A stretch of 64,000 nt of DNA from Gp6-AA40 sp036802945 (lineage in GTDB: Bacteria; Acidobacteriota; Vicinamibacteria; Vicinamibacterales; UBA2999): assembly GCA_036802945.1 (NCBI GenBank), contig DAIRVG010000004.1:65760-129759 (forward strand). The letters are read 5' to 3'. Positions 25,395-34,493 of this stretch are shown here, piece by piece (positions within the stretch are counted from its first letter, which is position 1; the number at the start of each line of letters is the position of its first letter). A model generated the notes under the pieces. The model did no database searches. It saw nothing but the letters and a program-made list of their open reading frames with translations, and was not told the DNA's origin. The position numbers and the translations under genes are program-made.

Positions 25395-26611
25395 GACTCA
25401 TGACTTGCACCCTCTTCAATTCCCAACCTCCAATCCCCAACTCCCAAGGCGCGACGCGGAGCTCCTTGGAAGTTGGGAGTTGGAAATTGGGAATTGTCGC
25501 TGTGATGTTCGTCGTTGCGGCGGCAGCGGGGTGCAGCAAGCAGACGGCGGAAGAAGTCGTCAGCGAAACGGTGGTACCGGTGATGACGGCGCCGGCAGTG
25601 ACTGGGCCGATCCGTGGCCGCGTGCACGCCACGGGTCTCATATCTCCTGCGCCCGGCGCCGACCTCGTGGTCATCGCCCCCGAAGCGGCCCGCATCGTGG
25701 AGATTCCGCACGCTGAAGGCGATCGCGTCAGACAAGGGGACGTCCTCGTCCGCTTCGAAATTCCGAGCTCCGCGGCGGAAGTGCAGAAGCAGGTCGCGGA
25801 AGTCCAGCGCGCACAGGCGGCGCTCGCGAATGCGAAGGCAAACCAGGTCCGCGCCCACGACCTGTTCGAGCGCGGCATTGCGGCGCGGAAGGACGTGGAA
25901 GACGCCGACCGCGCGGTGGCTGACGCGGAGGCAGCGCTCGCCCAGGCCGAGGCGGCCGGCGCTGCGGCCAACCTCGTCGCCGCGCGCTCGGTCGTGCGCG
26001 CGACATTCAACGGCGTGGTCGCGAAGCGGTACCACAACCCCGGGGATCTCGTCGAACCGGTGTCGGCCGACCCGGTGCTCCGAGCCATCGATCCGAGACG
26101 GCTCGAAGTCGTCGCCTCCGTGCCGCTGGCCGACTCGGCGCGCATCGTCATCGGCGCTCCCGCGCACCTCACGGCCGTCGCTGCCGGCGACCCGGAGGTC
26201 GGCCTCAAGGTCCTCTCGCGACCGGCCGCCGTCGACGTCGGCACCGCAACGATCCCGGTCCGCCTCGCGTTCAACGCGCCGACGAATTTCCCCGCCGGCA
26301 CGCCGGTCGAAGTCGAGATCGAGGCGGAGCTGCATCCGAACGCCGTGCTGATTCCAGCTCCCGCGCTCGTGCGCGAGGGTGAAGAGACCGCGGTGTTCGT
26401 CGTGAACGGCGACAAGGCCGAGCGACGACCCGTGCAGATCGGTCTGACGGACGGCGAGCACATCGAGATCGTCTCGGGAGTCAAGGCGGGTGAAACGGTC
26501 ATCGTGGACGGACAGGCGGGGCTGCCCGACGGTGCGACGATCAGCATCGGGAATCCCGCAGGCGCCGCCAAGTCGGGAGCGGACTCAGCTGACGACAAAG
26601 GCGAAAAGTGA
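25391..26611 (+). CDS. RND efflux periplasmic adaptor (membrane fusion protein), lipoprotein
   Basis: This encodes 406 aa from the overlapping ATG at 25391, or 368 aa from the ATG at 25505. A lipobox VAAAAGC follows KLGIVAVMFV, so export as a lipoprotein is expected. Domains in order are barrel-sandwich/lipoyl half (RIVEIPHAEGDRVRQGDVLV), helical hairpin (QVAEVQRAQAALANAKANQV), second lipoyl half (VVRATFNGVVAKRYHNPGDL), beta-barrel and membrane-proximal domain (VRDG-like GVKAGETVIVDGQAGLPDG). Between the overlapping ATG and the lipobox, codons 9-35 are made entirely of a palindromic repeat array, so the true start is uncertain. A start inside the array (TTG 25487) would give a conventional signal peptide. 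Confidence 0.88.
   Translation: MRLMTCTLFNSQPPIPNSQGATRSSLEVGSWKLGIVAVMFVVAAAAGCSKQTAEEVVSETVVPVMTAPAVTGPIRGRVHATGLISPAPGADLVVIAPEAARIVEIPHAEGDRVRQGDVLVRFEIPSSAAEVQKQVAEVQRAQAALANAKANQVRAHDLFERGIAARKDVEDADRAVADAEAALAQAEAAGAAANLVAARSVVRATFNGVVAKRYHNPGDLVEPVSADPVLRAIDPRRLEVVASVPLADSARIVIGAPAHLTAVAAGDPEVGLKVLSRPAAVDVGTATIPVRLAFNAPTNFPAGTPVEVEIEAELHPNAVLIPAPALVREGEETAVFVVNGDKAERRPVQIGLTDGEHIEIVSGVKAGETVIVDGQAGLPDGATISIGNPAGAAKSGADSADDKGEK
25417..25496. repeat. TTGGGAG heptamer inverted array inside the adaptor ORF
   Basis: The left arm is TTCCCAACCTCCAATCCCCA then ACTCCCAAGG; the right arm is CTTGGAAGTTGGGAGTTGG then AAATTGGGAATT. It is closely related to the convergent-gap array at 48191-48252. 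It is in frame and stop-free within the 5' end of the adaptor gene. Confidence 0.85.
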
Positions 26612-29600
26612 ACGTCGCAGCCCTTGCCCTGAAGCAGTCCCGCGCTGCCGTGCTCCTGGCGGGCGCCCTCGTCGTCGGAGGCGTCCTCGCGGCGCTCTCG
26701 TTGCCGAGCAGCATCTATCCGCCGCTGGAGTTCCCTCGCATTGCTATCGTCGCGCACTCGGGCACGCTGCCCCCGCAGTCGATGTCGCTCATCGTCACGC
26801 GCCCGATCGAGCAGGTCGTCATGGCTGTGCCGGGTGTGAGGCGCGTGCGATCGAAGAGCATCCGCGGCGGTGCCGAGATTTCCGCGCAGTTCGATCCGTC
26901 GACCGACATGGTGACGGCGCTGCAGATGGTGCAGAACCGGGTGGCGGAGATCACGGGAGATCTGCCGATGGGAACCCAGCTCCAGATCGAGCGGATGACG
27001 CCGGCCATCTTTCCGGTGTTCATCATGAGCCTGACGGGCTCGCTGTCAACGCCGGATCTCTACGACTACGCGAACTTCGTCGTCAAGCCGGAGATCGCGC
27101 GGGTGCCCGGCGCGGGGACCATTGAGGTGCAGGCGAGTGACACCCGAGAGATCGAAGTGATCCTCGATCCCGCGCGTCTCATGGCTGCGCAGCTCACGGT
27201 TGTTGACGTCTCCGACGCGCTGCTCAAACAGAACACGATCCTCCCCGTTGGGCGTTTCGCGGAGTCGGGCCAGCAGCACCTGACGCTCGCATCCGGCCTC
27301 TGGAAGAACGCGAACGAAATCGCAAATGCCCCGGTCAAGGTCAGGAACGGCGCCACGCTTCGCGTGTCGGACCTGGGCACGGTCACCCCCGGTTCGCCCG
27401 ACCGCACCCTGCTCATCACGGGCAACGGACGCGACGCGGTGTCAATGAGCATTTCCCAGCAGATTGGCGCCAACATTCTCGATCTCAAAGCGGGATTGGA
27501 CGCCGCGCTCGCCAGCCTCGCGAAGACGCTTCCGGCCGGCATCAAGATGAACCGCGTCTACGACCTCGCGCAGTTCGTCGAAGAGTCGATCGTGAGCGTC
27601 CGCGATGCCATCCTGATCGGCGGCTTCCTCGCCATCGTGGTCCTCCTCGTGTTCCTCCGCGATTGGCGGCTGACGATGATCGCGGCGGTCACGCTGCCGA
27701 TGGCGGTTATCCCGACGTTCGTCTTCATGTGGCTGTTCGGTGGAACGATCAACTTGATGTCGCTGGGCGGCCTGGCCGTGGCGATCGGCCTGGTCATCGA
27801 CGACGCAGTGGTGGTCGTCGAGAACATTCACCGCCGCGCCGGCGAAGGCGGGAGCAGCGTCATCGACGCGGTTTCGCAGCTAATGGCGCCGCTCGTCAGC
27901 TCCACGCTCACGACCGTGGTCGTGTTCACACCGCTGGGGTTGCTGTCGGGTGTGCCGGGCCAGTTCTTCCGCGCACTCTCGATGAGCCTCTCGGTGGCTG
28001 TGCTCGTCTCGCTGGCGCTGTCGATCAGTGTCGTGCCGCTGATGGCGCGGTGGGCCGCCACTCACCATAAACCGAGCGGTGAGTCACACGGCCGCGTCGA
28101 ACGAGTCTACGAGCGGATGCTGGCGGTGATGGTCGGGCGACCGATCGCCGCCATCGTTGTCGCTGTATTGCTGGCGGCGCTGACCGTGGTGCTCTTCCTT
28201 CGGGTCGGAACCGGGTTCTTCCCCGCCGCCGATGAGGGCGGCTTCGTGCTCGACTACATCACGCCCGCCGGCAGCGCGCTGACCGAAACCGACCGCCAGG
28301 TGCGGAAGATCGAGCAGATCGTCTCGGAGACGCCCGAAGTCGCCGCATACTCGCGCCGCACCGGCTCCGAGCTCGGCCTCTTCGCAACCGCACAGAACAC
28401 CGGTGACATCCTCGTGCGTTTGAAGCCGCGCAACCAGCGGAGCCGCTCGTCGGAAGAAGTTATCAGCGAGGTTCGGGAGAAAGTGAACGAGGCCGCGCCG
28501 CTGGTCGAGATCGAGTTCGTGCAGCTTCTGCAGGATATGCTCGGCGACCTCGAAGGCAATCCCGAGCCCATCGAGGTGAAGATCTTCGGTGACGACCCCA
28601 ATCGGTTGGCAGGGCTTGCCGGCCCTGTCGAAGCGATGATGAACACGGTGATGGGTGTCGTCGACGTGGTTGGCCCGCAAGAGGGCAATCCGGAAGCGAC
28701 CTGGAACATCGACCCGGTGGCGGCCGGCCGGTACGGCCTGACCGTGCAGGATGTTTCGGATCAACTCGCGGGCAACTGGCTGGGCACGGTAGCAACCGAC
28801 CTGCGCCTGGCCGATCGCACCGTCCCCGTTCGCGTTCGGCTGCCCGACTCGTTCCGGTTCAATCCGAACAATCTGGCGCAGACGCTGATCCGGACGCCGC
28901 CACCCGATGGCAAGCCAATTCCGGTGTCCGAGGTCGCGTCGATGGAGCGCGCCAACGGACAGGGCGAGCTCATGCGCGAGAATCTCCGCCCGATGGCCGT
29001 GGTCAGCGGCCGCCTGGAGGGGCGAGACCTTGGCAGCGCGGTCGCTGAAATCCAGACAAACCTCGACAAGCTCACGCTTCCGATCGGCTACACCTACGAG
29101 ATCGGCGGGCAGTACCAGTCGCAGGCGCAGGCATTCCGAGAGCTGCTCATGGTTTTTGCCCTGGCTGTGTTCCTTGTCTTCACGATTCTCGTGATCCAGT
29201 TCCGTGCGTGGACACCCGCAATCCTGATCCTCCTGGCAGCGCCCCTTTCACTGGGCGGCGCGCTGGTACTGCTGCTCCTGACGGGCACCGATCTGAATAT
29301 CTCCTCGGCGATGGGGATCATCCTTCTGGTCGGCCTCGTGGTGAAGAACGGCATCATGCTCCTCGACTTCTCCGAGAAACTGCACGGGGAGGGCGAGCCG
29401 TTCGAGTCGGCCATCGCCCACGCCGGCCGCATCCGTCTCCGGCCGATCCTGATGACGACGTTCTGCACCCTCTTCGGGCTACTGCCGCTGGCGCTTGGCC
29501 TAGGGGCAGGCGCCGAGCTGCAGAAACCGCTCGCACTCGCGGTAATTGGCGGTCTCGCCCTTTCAACGCCCGTCACGCTGCTCGTCGTGCCGGGACTGTA

Positions 29601-29634
29601 CGCGGCAATCAAGGTCGGAGCAAATAAGTCTTAG
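26608..29634 (+). CDS. RND-family efflux transporter, inner-membrane pump
   Basis: This encodes 1,008 aa, standard HAE/AcrB-like length. It exports hydrophobic compounds or metals using the proton gradient. The N-terminal membrane helix is followed by the porter domain (SSIYPPLEFPRIAIVAHSG). The conserved TM4 motif GLVIDDAVVVVENIHRR contains the proton-relay Asp pair. The second porter half (FFPAADEGGFVLDYITPAG) and the C-terminal helices (VGLVVKNGIMLLDFSEK, RIRLRPILMTTFCTLFGLLP) are intact. No Met-rich metal motif is visible, so drug or organic efflux is likelier than copper or silver efflux. The GTG start overlaps the adaptor stop (GTGA). Confidence 0.94.
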   Translation: MNVAALALKQSRAAVLLAGALVVGGVLAALSLPSSIYPPLEFPRIAIVAHSGTLPPQSMSLIVTRPIEQVVMAVPGVRRVRSKSIRGGAEISAQFDPSTDMVTALQMVQNRVAEITGDLPMGTQLQIERMTPAIFPVFIMSLTGSLSTPDLYDYANFVVKPEIARVPGAGTIEVQASDTREIEVILDPARLMAAQLTVVDVSDALLKQNTILPVGRFAESGQQHLTLASGLWKNANEIANAPVKVRNGATLRVSDLGTVTPGSPDRTLLITGNGRDAVSMSISQQIGANILDLKAGLDAALASLAKTLPAGIKMNRVYDLAQFVEESIVSVRDAILIGGFLAIVVLLVFLRDWRLTMIAAVTLPMAVIPTFVFMWLFGGTINLMSLGGLAVAIGLVIDDAVVVVENIHRRAGEGGSSVIDAVSQLMAPLVSSTLTTVVVFTPLGLLSGVPGQFFRALSMSLSVAVLVSLALSISVVPLMARWAATHHKPSGESHGRVERVYERMLAVMVGRPIAAIVVAVLLAALTVVLFLRVGTGFFPAADEGGFVLDYITPAGSALTETDRQVRKIEQIVSETPEVAAYSRRTGSELGLFATAQNTGDILVRLKPRNQRSRSSEEVISEVREKVNEAAPLVEIEFVQLLQDMLGDLEGNPEPIEVKIFGDDPNRLAGLAGPVEAMMNTVMGVVDVVGPQEGNPEATWNIDPVAAGRYGLTVQDVSDQLAGNWLGTVATDLRLADRTVPVRVRLPDSFRFNPNNLAQTLIRTPPPDGKPIPVSEVASMERANGQGELMRENLRPMAVVSGRLEGRDLGSAVAEIQTNLDKLTLPIGYTYEIGGQYQSQAQAFRELLMVFALAVFLVFTILVIQFRAWTPAILILLAAPLSLGGALVLLLLTGTDLNISSAMGIILLVGLVVKNGIMLLDFSEKLHGEGEPFESAIAHAGRIRLRPILMTTFCTLFGLLPLALGLGAGAELQKPLALAVIGGLALSTPVTLLVVPGLYAAIKVGANKS

Positions 29635-29653
29635 CAATTAGAAAGAGGTCTTT

Positions 29654-30670
29654 ATGCGCAAGTTGATAAGCGTCTTCGCGTGCGTGCTCGCAGGCGTTGT
29701 CGTGCAGGCGGCAGACGTCTACCGGCCGGTGAAGGAAATCGCCATTGGCGGTGAAGGCGGGTGGGATTACCTCATCGTCGATTCGGTAGCGCATCGGGTG
29801 TACACGTCGCATGCAACGAAGATCGTCGTCGCGGATACGGAGACCGGACAAGTGCTCGGCGAGATACCCGACCTGACGGGCGTACACGGGATCGCCCTTG
29901 CCCCCGAGCTCGGGCGGGGCTTCACGAGCAACGGCCGCGCGAACACATCGACGATCGTCGATCTCAAAACGCTGAAGCCACTCGGAACGGTCGCCACCGG
30001 CGCCAACCCGGACAGCATCCGATATTCGCCGTCGCACAAGGAAGTCTGGGCGTTCAACCACACCGGGAAGTCAGTCACCGTCTTCGACGCGCAGACCGGG
30101 AAAGTGATCGCGACAATCAATGTCGGCGGGGAACTGGAAGAAGCGGTTGAAGACGCGGCGGCCAACCGGATGTACGTCAACGTCGAGGACAAGGGTGTCA
30201 TCGGCGTGATGGACACGCAGAAGCACACGCTCGTGGCCACGTGGCCGATTGCCGACTGCGAAGGGCCGACGGGTCTGGCCTTCGACCAGAAGAACCACCT
30301 GCTGATGAGCGCGTGCGACGGGACGATGGCGGTGACCGATAGCACGTCGGGCAAGGCGGTGACGAGCTTTCCCATCGCGGACGAGGTGGATGGGAACGGA
30401 TTCGACCCGGCCACGGGGTACGCGTTCGCGTCGAGCCGCACAGGCGTGCTGACGATTGCGCACGAGGACGCGCCGGGCAAGTTCACCGTGATTCAGACCC
30501 TGAAGACGCAGCCGTCCGGCCGGACGATGTGGCTCGACACGACCACACACAACGTCTACGTGCCAGTCGCCGCCACGACGCCGGGCCCGAACGGACGCGC
30601 GCAGATCACGCCAAATACGATGAAGATCCTGGTCTTCGGACCAGTCGCGCCAGTCAAGTCGACGAAGTGA
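29654..30670 (+). CDS. YncE-like beta-propeller exported protein
   Basis: This encodes 338 aa with an N-terminal signal peptide (LISVFACVLAGVVVQAAD). Repeated 40-45-residue blades contain YVTN/NHL-like text (TSTIVDLKTLKPLGTVATG, SVTVFDAQTGKVIATINVGG, GVMDTQKHTLVATWPIADCE). It is probably a seven-bladed periplasmic propeller for binding rather than catalysis. AGAGG precedes the ATG. It starts 19 nt after the RND gene and may be co-transcribed with the pump. Confidence 0.88.
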   Translation: MRKLISVFACVLAGVVVQAADVYRPVKEIAIGGEGGWDYLIVDSVAHRVYTSHATKIVVADTETGQVLGEIPDLTGVHGIALAPELGRGFTSNGRANTSTIVDLKTLKPLGTVATGANPDSIRYSPSHKEVWAFNHTGKSVTVFDAQTGKVIATINVGGELEEAVEDAAANRMYVNVEDKGVIGVMDTQKHTLVATWPIADCEGPTGLAFDQKNHLLMSACDGTMAVTDSTSGKAVTSFPIADEVDGNGFDPATGYAFASSRTGVLTIAHEDAPGKFTVIQTLKTQPSGRTMWLDTTTHNVYVPVAATTPGPNGRAQITPNTMKILVFGPVAPVKSTK

Positions 30671-30976
30671 TCATCGTGTTCTTCGTGGTTGAGAAATCTT
30701 CGTGGACGCAAAAAGTGCGCGCAATCACGGCGACCGAAGGGTTGTGATTGCGCGCACCGGCACCCGCTGACGGGGACAAGCGCCGCAGGTGATGCACCCA
30801 CGCTACCCCGCTGTCCAGGGCGCGGACTATAGGGTGAAGGCTGTATTCGGAGAGACATCAACGCCGGATGGCGGCACGCGGTCGAAACGTGCATCATCGA
30901 GCGGGAAATCAGCGTGATATCCGCCGATTCGGAGCGAAGCTGGACGGGCCGCCCGCACCATGACTACGATCGCCGC
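30671..30976. other. Intergenic region with repeat and long hairpin
   Basis: This 306-bp stretch contains a CACGAAG-family fragment at 30683-30709 (CTTCGTGGTTGAGAAATCT then TCGTGG) and a perfect 14-bp inverted repeat at 30715-30757. The remainder upstream of the sensor kinase has no gene I can support. The frame upstream of 30977 is open to 30914 but has no conserved features. Confidence 0.7.
30715..30757. terminator. Perfect 14-bp inverted repeat, possible terminator
   Basis: GTGCGCGCAATCAC (30715-30728) is exactly mirrored by GTGATTGCGCGCAC (30744-30757) around a 15-nt loop. It sits 45 bp after the YncE-like stop. There is no T tract, so Rho-independent termination is uncertain; an operator or REP-like element is an alternative. 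Confidence 0.45.
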
Positions 30977-32398
30977 ATGGCGGTGAAACCGGTGCGAGAG
31001 TGGGACCCGCGAAGCACGAGCGTCCGCGCGGCGCTGCTCGCTGGCTTCGCCGTCGTATTCGGTCTGTGGCTGCTGTGGGGCTACGAGCTCGTTCGCAGCC
31101 TGCAACGGATCGAGCAGAATGTCTCGAGTGTCCACGATTCGGAGGTCCGGGGCGAGCAGACCCTGTCGAAGATCCGCACCAGCGTCCTGCTCGGATCGAT
31201 TTACCTGCGCGACGCGTTGATCGACGGCGCGACCACCCGGAGGGGCACGTATCATGACGAGCTGACGGGGTTGCGCGACGAGGTCGAGCGGCTGCTTCAC
31301 ACTTATATCCCCGAGGTCGCGTCGCCGGTGGAGCGCGACCACTGGGCCCGTCTGCAGGTCGAGCTCGGCGACTACTGGGCCTCGCGCGACGTCGCATTCA
31401 CCGAACAGGCACGGACGCCCGACGAGGCCGCGGCGCTCCTCCGCAGCCACGTGGTGCCCCGCCGCGACACAGTCCTCCAGATCATCGATCAGCTGGCCGC
31501 GCTTCAATCCGGCGCGATCCAGCGCCACGAAGAGGAAATCGATCTGCTGTACAGGCAGGTCCGCACGCGCCTCTTGTCCATGGGCTTCGGGACGCTGATC
31601 GTGGCGTTGTTCGTCGCCGTCATGGCCTCCCGGCATGTCAATCGGCTGCAGCACCAGATCGAGCGGCAGCACGGGATCGAGCAGCGCAACCGGGAAGATC
31701 TTGAACGCCTGTCCGCTCGTCTCGTCGATGTGCAGGAGCAGGAGCGCCGTACGCTCGCGCGCGAACTGCACGACGAAGTGGGCCAGGCCCTGACGGCGGT
31801 GAAAATGGACATCGGTATCGCGCTGCGGGCCGACGTCGACTCGCGCGTCAGAGACGCGCTCGAAGAAGCGCGCGAGATCAGCGAAACGACGCTCCGCAGC
31901 GTCCGCGACATGTCGCAGCTGCTCCATCCCTCGGTGCTGGATGATTTCGGTCTTCCGGCGACGCTGACCACCTACCTCCGCAACTTCTCCCAGCGGACGG
32001 GCATCCGCGCGCAGCTCGCCGAGACGATGGATGCGCGGCTGGCTCCGGAAATCGAAGTGTGCGTCTACCGCATCGTCCAGGAGGCGCTCAGCAACGTCGC
32101 ACAGCACAGCGGCGCCACCGCCTGCACTGTAACGCTCAATTCCGGCGGGGGCCTTCTGCGGCTGATCGTCGAGGACAACGGCGAAGGTGTCGGCGCCGCG
32201 AACACGCTCGCAGCGGGCCGCGGGCTCGGGTTGATTGGCATGCGCGAGCGCGCGCAGGCCCTCGGTGGCACCTTTACGATTGCTGATCGCGAGGGTGCGG
32301 GGACCATCGTCGTGGTGACGCTGCCGCTTGGTGCGTCCGCCGCCGGTGACGCAGCCGGTCACGGGACCACGATCGCCGCCGTTCGCCGCGCCGGGTAA
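30977..32398 (+). CDS. NarL-type membrane sensor histidine kinase
   Basis: This encodes 473 aa. TM1 (VRAALLAGFAVVFGLWLLWG) and TM2 (GFGTLIVALFVAVMASRHV) flank an extracytoplasmic region of about 160 residues, predicted helical. A coiled coil leads to the HisKA_3 dimerisation box (TLARELHDEVGQALTAVKMD, phospho-accepting His). The HATPase has N box IVQEALSNVAQHSG and G boxes VEDNGEGVG and GRGLGLIGMRERAQ. The ATG at 30977 is chosen as the first fitting the TM1 context. The cognate NarL-like regulator starts 5 nt after its stop. The ligand is unknown; the downstream trehalose/antiporter genes suggest osmotic or envelope sensing (inference). Confidence 0.92.
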   Translation: MAVKPVREWDPRSTSVRAALLAGFAVVFGLWLLWGYELVRSLQRIEQNVSSVHDSEVRGEQTLSKIRTSVLLGSIYLRDALIDGATTRRGTYHDELTGLRDEVERLLHTYIPEVASPVERDHWARLQVELGDYWASRDVAFTEQARTPDEAAALLRSHVVPRRDTVLQIIDQLAALQSGAIQRHEEEIDLLYRQVRTRLLSMGFGTLIVALFVAVMASRHVNRLQHQIERQHGIEQRNREDLERLSARLVDVQEQERRTLARELHDEVGQALTAVKMDIGIALRADVDSRVRDALEEAREISETTLRSVRDMSQLLHPSVLDDFGLPATLTTYLRNFSQRTGIRAQLAETMDARLAPEIEVCVYRIVQEALSNVAQHSGATACTVTLNSGGGLLRLIVEDNGEGVGAANTLAAGRGLGLIGMRERAQALGGTFTIADREGAGTIVVVTLPLGASAAGDAAGHGTTIAAVRRAG

Positions 32399-32403
32399 CG
32401 CTG

Positions 32404-33057
32404 GTGGCCATGCTGCGCATCCTCCTTGCAGACGACCATACGGTGGTACGCCAGGGACTTCGAAAGGTCCTCGAGGAGCGATCGGACTGGCGGGTTGTTG
32501 CGGAAGCTGGTGATGGCCGCGAGGCGGTACGCCAGGCGGAGCAGCACAAGCCGGATGTCGCGATTCTCGACGTCGCGATGCCGCTGCTCAACGGCATCGA
32601 GGCAACGCGGCAGATCGTCAAACGGGTGCCCAATGTCCGTGTCCTTGTGCTCAGCATGCACGCGGACGAGGCGTACGTCATCCAGATCCTGCACGCCGGC
32701 GCTGCCGGATATCTGCTGAAGGACTCAGCCGATGTCGATCTCCTCCAGGCGGTGAGCGCCGTCGCCGAGGGCAAGTCCTTCTTCAGTCCGGCGATCGCCC
32801 GCCTCATGCTGGACGACTACGTGAAACAGCGCACCGGTGAACCTGGCGTGATCGACCGTTACGAATCGCTGTCCGATCGCGAGCGCGAGGTGTTCCAGCT
32901 GATCGCGGAAGGCAAGACGAACAAGGACATCGCTGCCATCCTCTTCATCAGCCCGAGCACGGTCGAAACCCACCGCGCGCGGATCATGGAGAAGCTCGAC
33001 GTCCACAGCGCCGCCGAGATTGTCCTTTATGCCGTGCGGCGCGGTGTGATCCGCTAG
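32404..33057 (+). CDS. NarL/LuxR-type response regulator
   Basis: This encodes 217 aa. The receiver domain has LLADDHTVVRQGLR, the phospho-acceptor Asp in VAILDVAMPLLNG and the Lys in GYLLKDSAD. The C-terminal LuxR HTH reads LSDREREVFQLIAEGKTNKD then SPSTVETHRARIMEKL. The start may be the GTG at 32404 or the ATG at 32410. It is co-transcribed with the kinase. Its targets probably include the following operon (inference from position; no operator was identified). Confidence 0.94.
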   Translation: MAMLRILLADDHTVVRQGLRKVLEERSDWRVVAEAGDGREAVRQAEQHKPDVAILDVAMPLLNGIEATRQIVKRVPNVRVLVLSMHADEAYVIQILHAGAAGYLLKDSADVDLLQAVSAVAEGKSFFSPAIARLMLDDYVKQRTGEPGVIDRYESLSDREREVFQLIAEGKTNKDIAAILFISPSTVETHRARIMEKLDVHSAAEIVLYAVRRGVIR

Positions 33058-33158
33058 CCGGACCAACCTTTGCTCTCTGGCTGGGCAGTATCTCCAGCCA
33101 CCTTCGCACGCGAACTCGTGGCGAGGCCGTATTTCCCGCCGCGAGTTCGAGGTATATC

Positions 33159-34493
33159 GTGCAAATGGCGATGAAATCCGAGACAGCGCGGTTCGTGACC
33201 GGCGAAACTTCGGCGTATCGCCCTCGTGTCTCCCGTGAGACGCGGCGGCTGCTGATGACGGCTCTTCTTGCAGTTCTTACACTGTGGGTCCTTGCCCGCA
33301 TCAGGTTTCCTGATCGTCCGGTCAACCCCAATCCGGTGACGCCACTGCTCAGTCAGCTCGCCGGTTTTTCGAAATTCTCGGACCTTGCGGCGACAGTCGA
33401 GGACCTCCGAGCGCGCGTGGCGCCGACACTCGTCACGGTTGGGCCGGACATTACGGACGCGACGGAAGGACTCGACAAGACAGACGAGCGGATGGCAGCG
33501 CTTCGGCTTCGCGACGATCTCGCGATTGCGATTCTCGAACCGGGAGCGGGCCACGGCGAACGCAATTCGCTGGGTGTGATCGCCGAGGATCGCGCATCAG
33601 GCCTCGCGGTTCTTCGCGTGGGAAACGGGACGAATACGGTACTTCCCGTGTTGTGGTCCCCCCAGCGCCTTGACAAACCGCAGTACGTCGCTGTGTCGTC
33701 GCCATCCCCCGACAGCATGTCGCTCCGTCCGGCGTTCATTGGATCGCTGACGCCGGTGGAGACCCCCGCGTGGATTGGACCCGTATGGAGACTTCCACGC
33801 GATGTAGACGTCACGCCCGGGGCGTTTCTGTTCACCGACGACGCGGAGTTCGTGGGCGCGGTGGTTCGGTACGAGAACGGCCTTGCGGTCGTTCCGGGCA
33901 AGATGCTGTGGGACGCTGCAGAGGACCTGCTCAGACAGCCACACAAGGAGCACGTCGACCTCGGAATCGACGTGGAGGCATTGACACCGCGCCTCTCACT
34001 CGCCAGCGGAGCCGACACCGGAGTCGTCATCACCTGGATCGATCCAAACAGCGTTGTCGCCAGCCAACTCAAGGCTGGTGACGTCATCCAGGCCGTGGAT
34101 GACGTGAGCACACCCACTCCCGAACATTGGCGCGTTCGGACGGCGCGCCTCGGCGCTGGAGACACAATTGCGATTCGCGTGTGGCGCGGAGGCACGCAAC
34201 GGGAGCTGCTGGTCGTGGCAGCCACGCCCGCGGCCGTCACGCCAACGCCGACGCTCGGTCTCACGATGCGGACGCTCGCCCGCGTCGGGGTCGAGGTCGT
34301 GCGGGTCGAGCGAGGCTCGGCCGCTGACGCCGCCGGCATCGAGGCTGGTGACGTCATCACCGCCGTCGGCGCAAGCATGGCGCCCAGTGCGGCACAAGTA
34401 GAATCGGCGTTCACGTCTGCACGGCGCGGGGACTTCACGATCGTTACCCTGATGCGCGGACCCGCGCACCGCGTGGTGGCCCTTCAGCGATGA
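33159..34493 (+). CDS. Membrane-anchored double-PDZ protein with degenerate trypsin-like fold
   Basis: This encodes 444 aa. One N-terminal anchor (RLLMTALLAVLTLWVLARI) is followed by a region resembling a DegP/HtrA protease core, but the catalytic residues are not evident. There is no NxHV histidine block, and the GNSGG nucleophile loop is replaced by VTPGAFLFTDDAEFVG. Two PDZ domains close the protein (GVVITWIDPNSVVASQLKAG; VVRVERGSAADAAGIEAGDV). It is probably a periplasmic scaffold or sensor rather than a protease. The GTG at 33159 with GAGG 6-7 nt upstream is the likeliest start; ATGs at 33165 and 33171 also fit. Its TGA overlaps the next ATG. Confidence 0.75.
   Translation: MQMAMKSETARFVTGETSAYRPRVSRETRRLLMTALLAVLTLWVLARIRFPDRPVNPNPVTPLLSQLAGFSKFSDLAATVEDLRARVAPTLVTVGPDITDATEGLDKTDERMAALRLRDDLAIAILEPGAGHGERNSLGVIAEDRASGLAVLRVGNGTNTVLPVLWSPQRLDKPQYVAVSSPSPDSMSLRPAFIGSLTPVETPAWIGPVWRLPRDVDVTPGAFLFTDDAEFVGAVVRYENGLAVVPGKMLWDAAEDLLRQPHKEHVDLGIDVEALTPRLSLASGADTGVVITWIDPNSVVASQLKAGDVIQAVDDVSTPTPEHWRVRTARLGAGDTIAIRVWRGGTQRELLVVAATPAAVTPTPTLGLTMRTLARVGVEVVRVERGSAADAAGIEAGDVITAVGASMAPSAAQVESAFTSARRGDFTIVTLMRGPAHRVVALQR

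Noticed and set aside
25204..26757. 517-aa minus-strand frame opposite the efflux adaptor
   Set aside because: Ser/Thr/Arg-rich low-complexity translation typical of reversed GC-rich codons; the plus strand is a recognisable adaptor.
30827..32362. 511-aa minus-strand frame opposite the sensor kinase
   Set aside because: No domain is visible and the plus strand encodes an intact histidine kinase.
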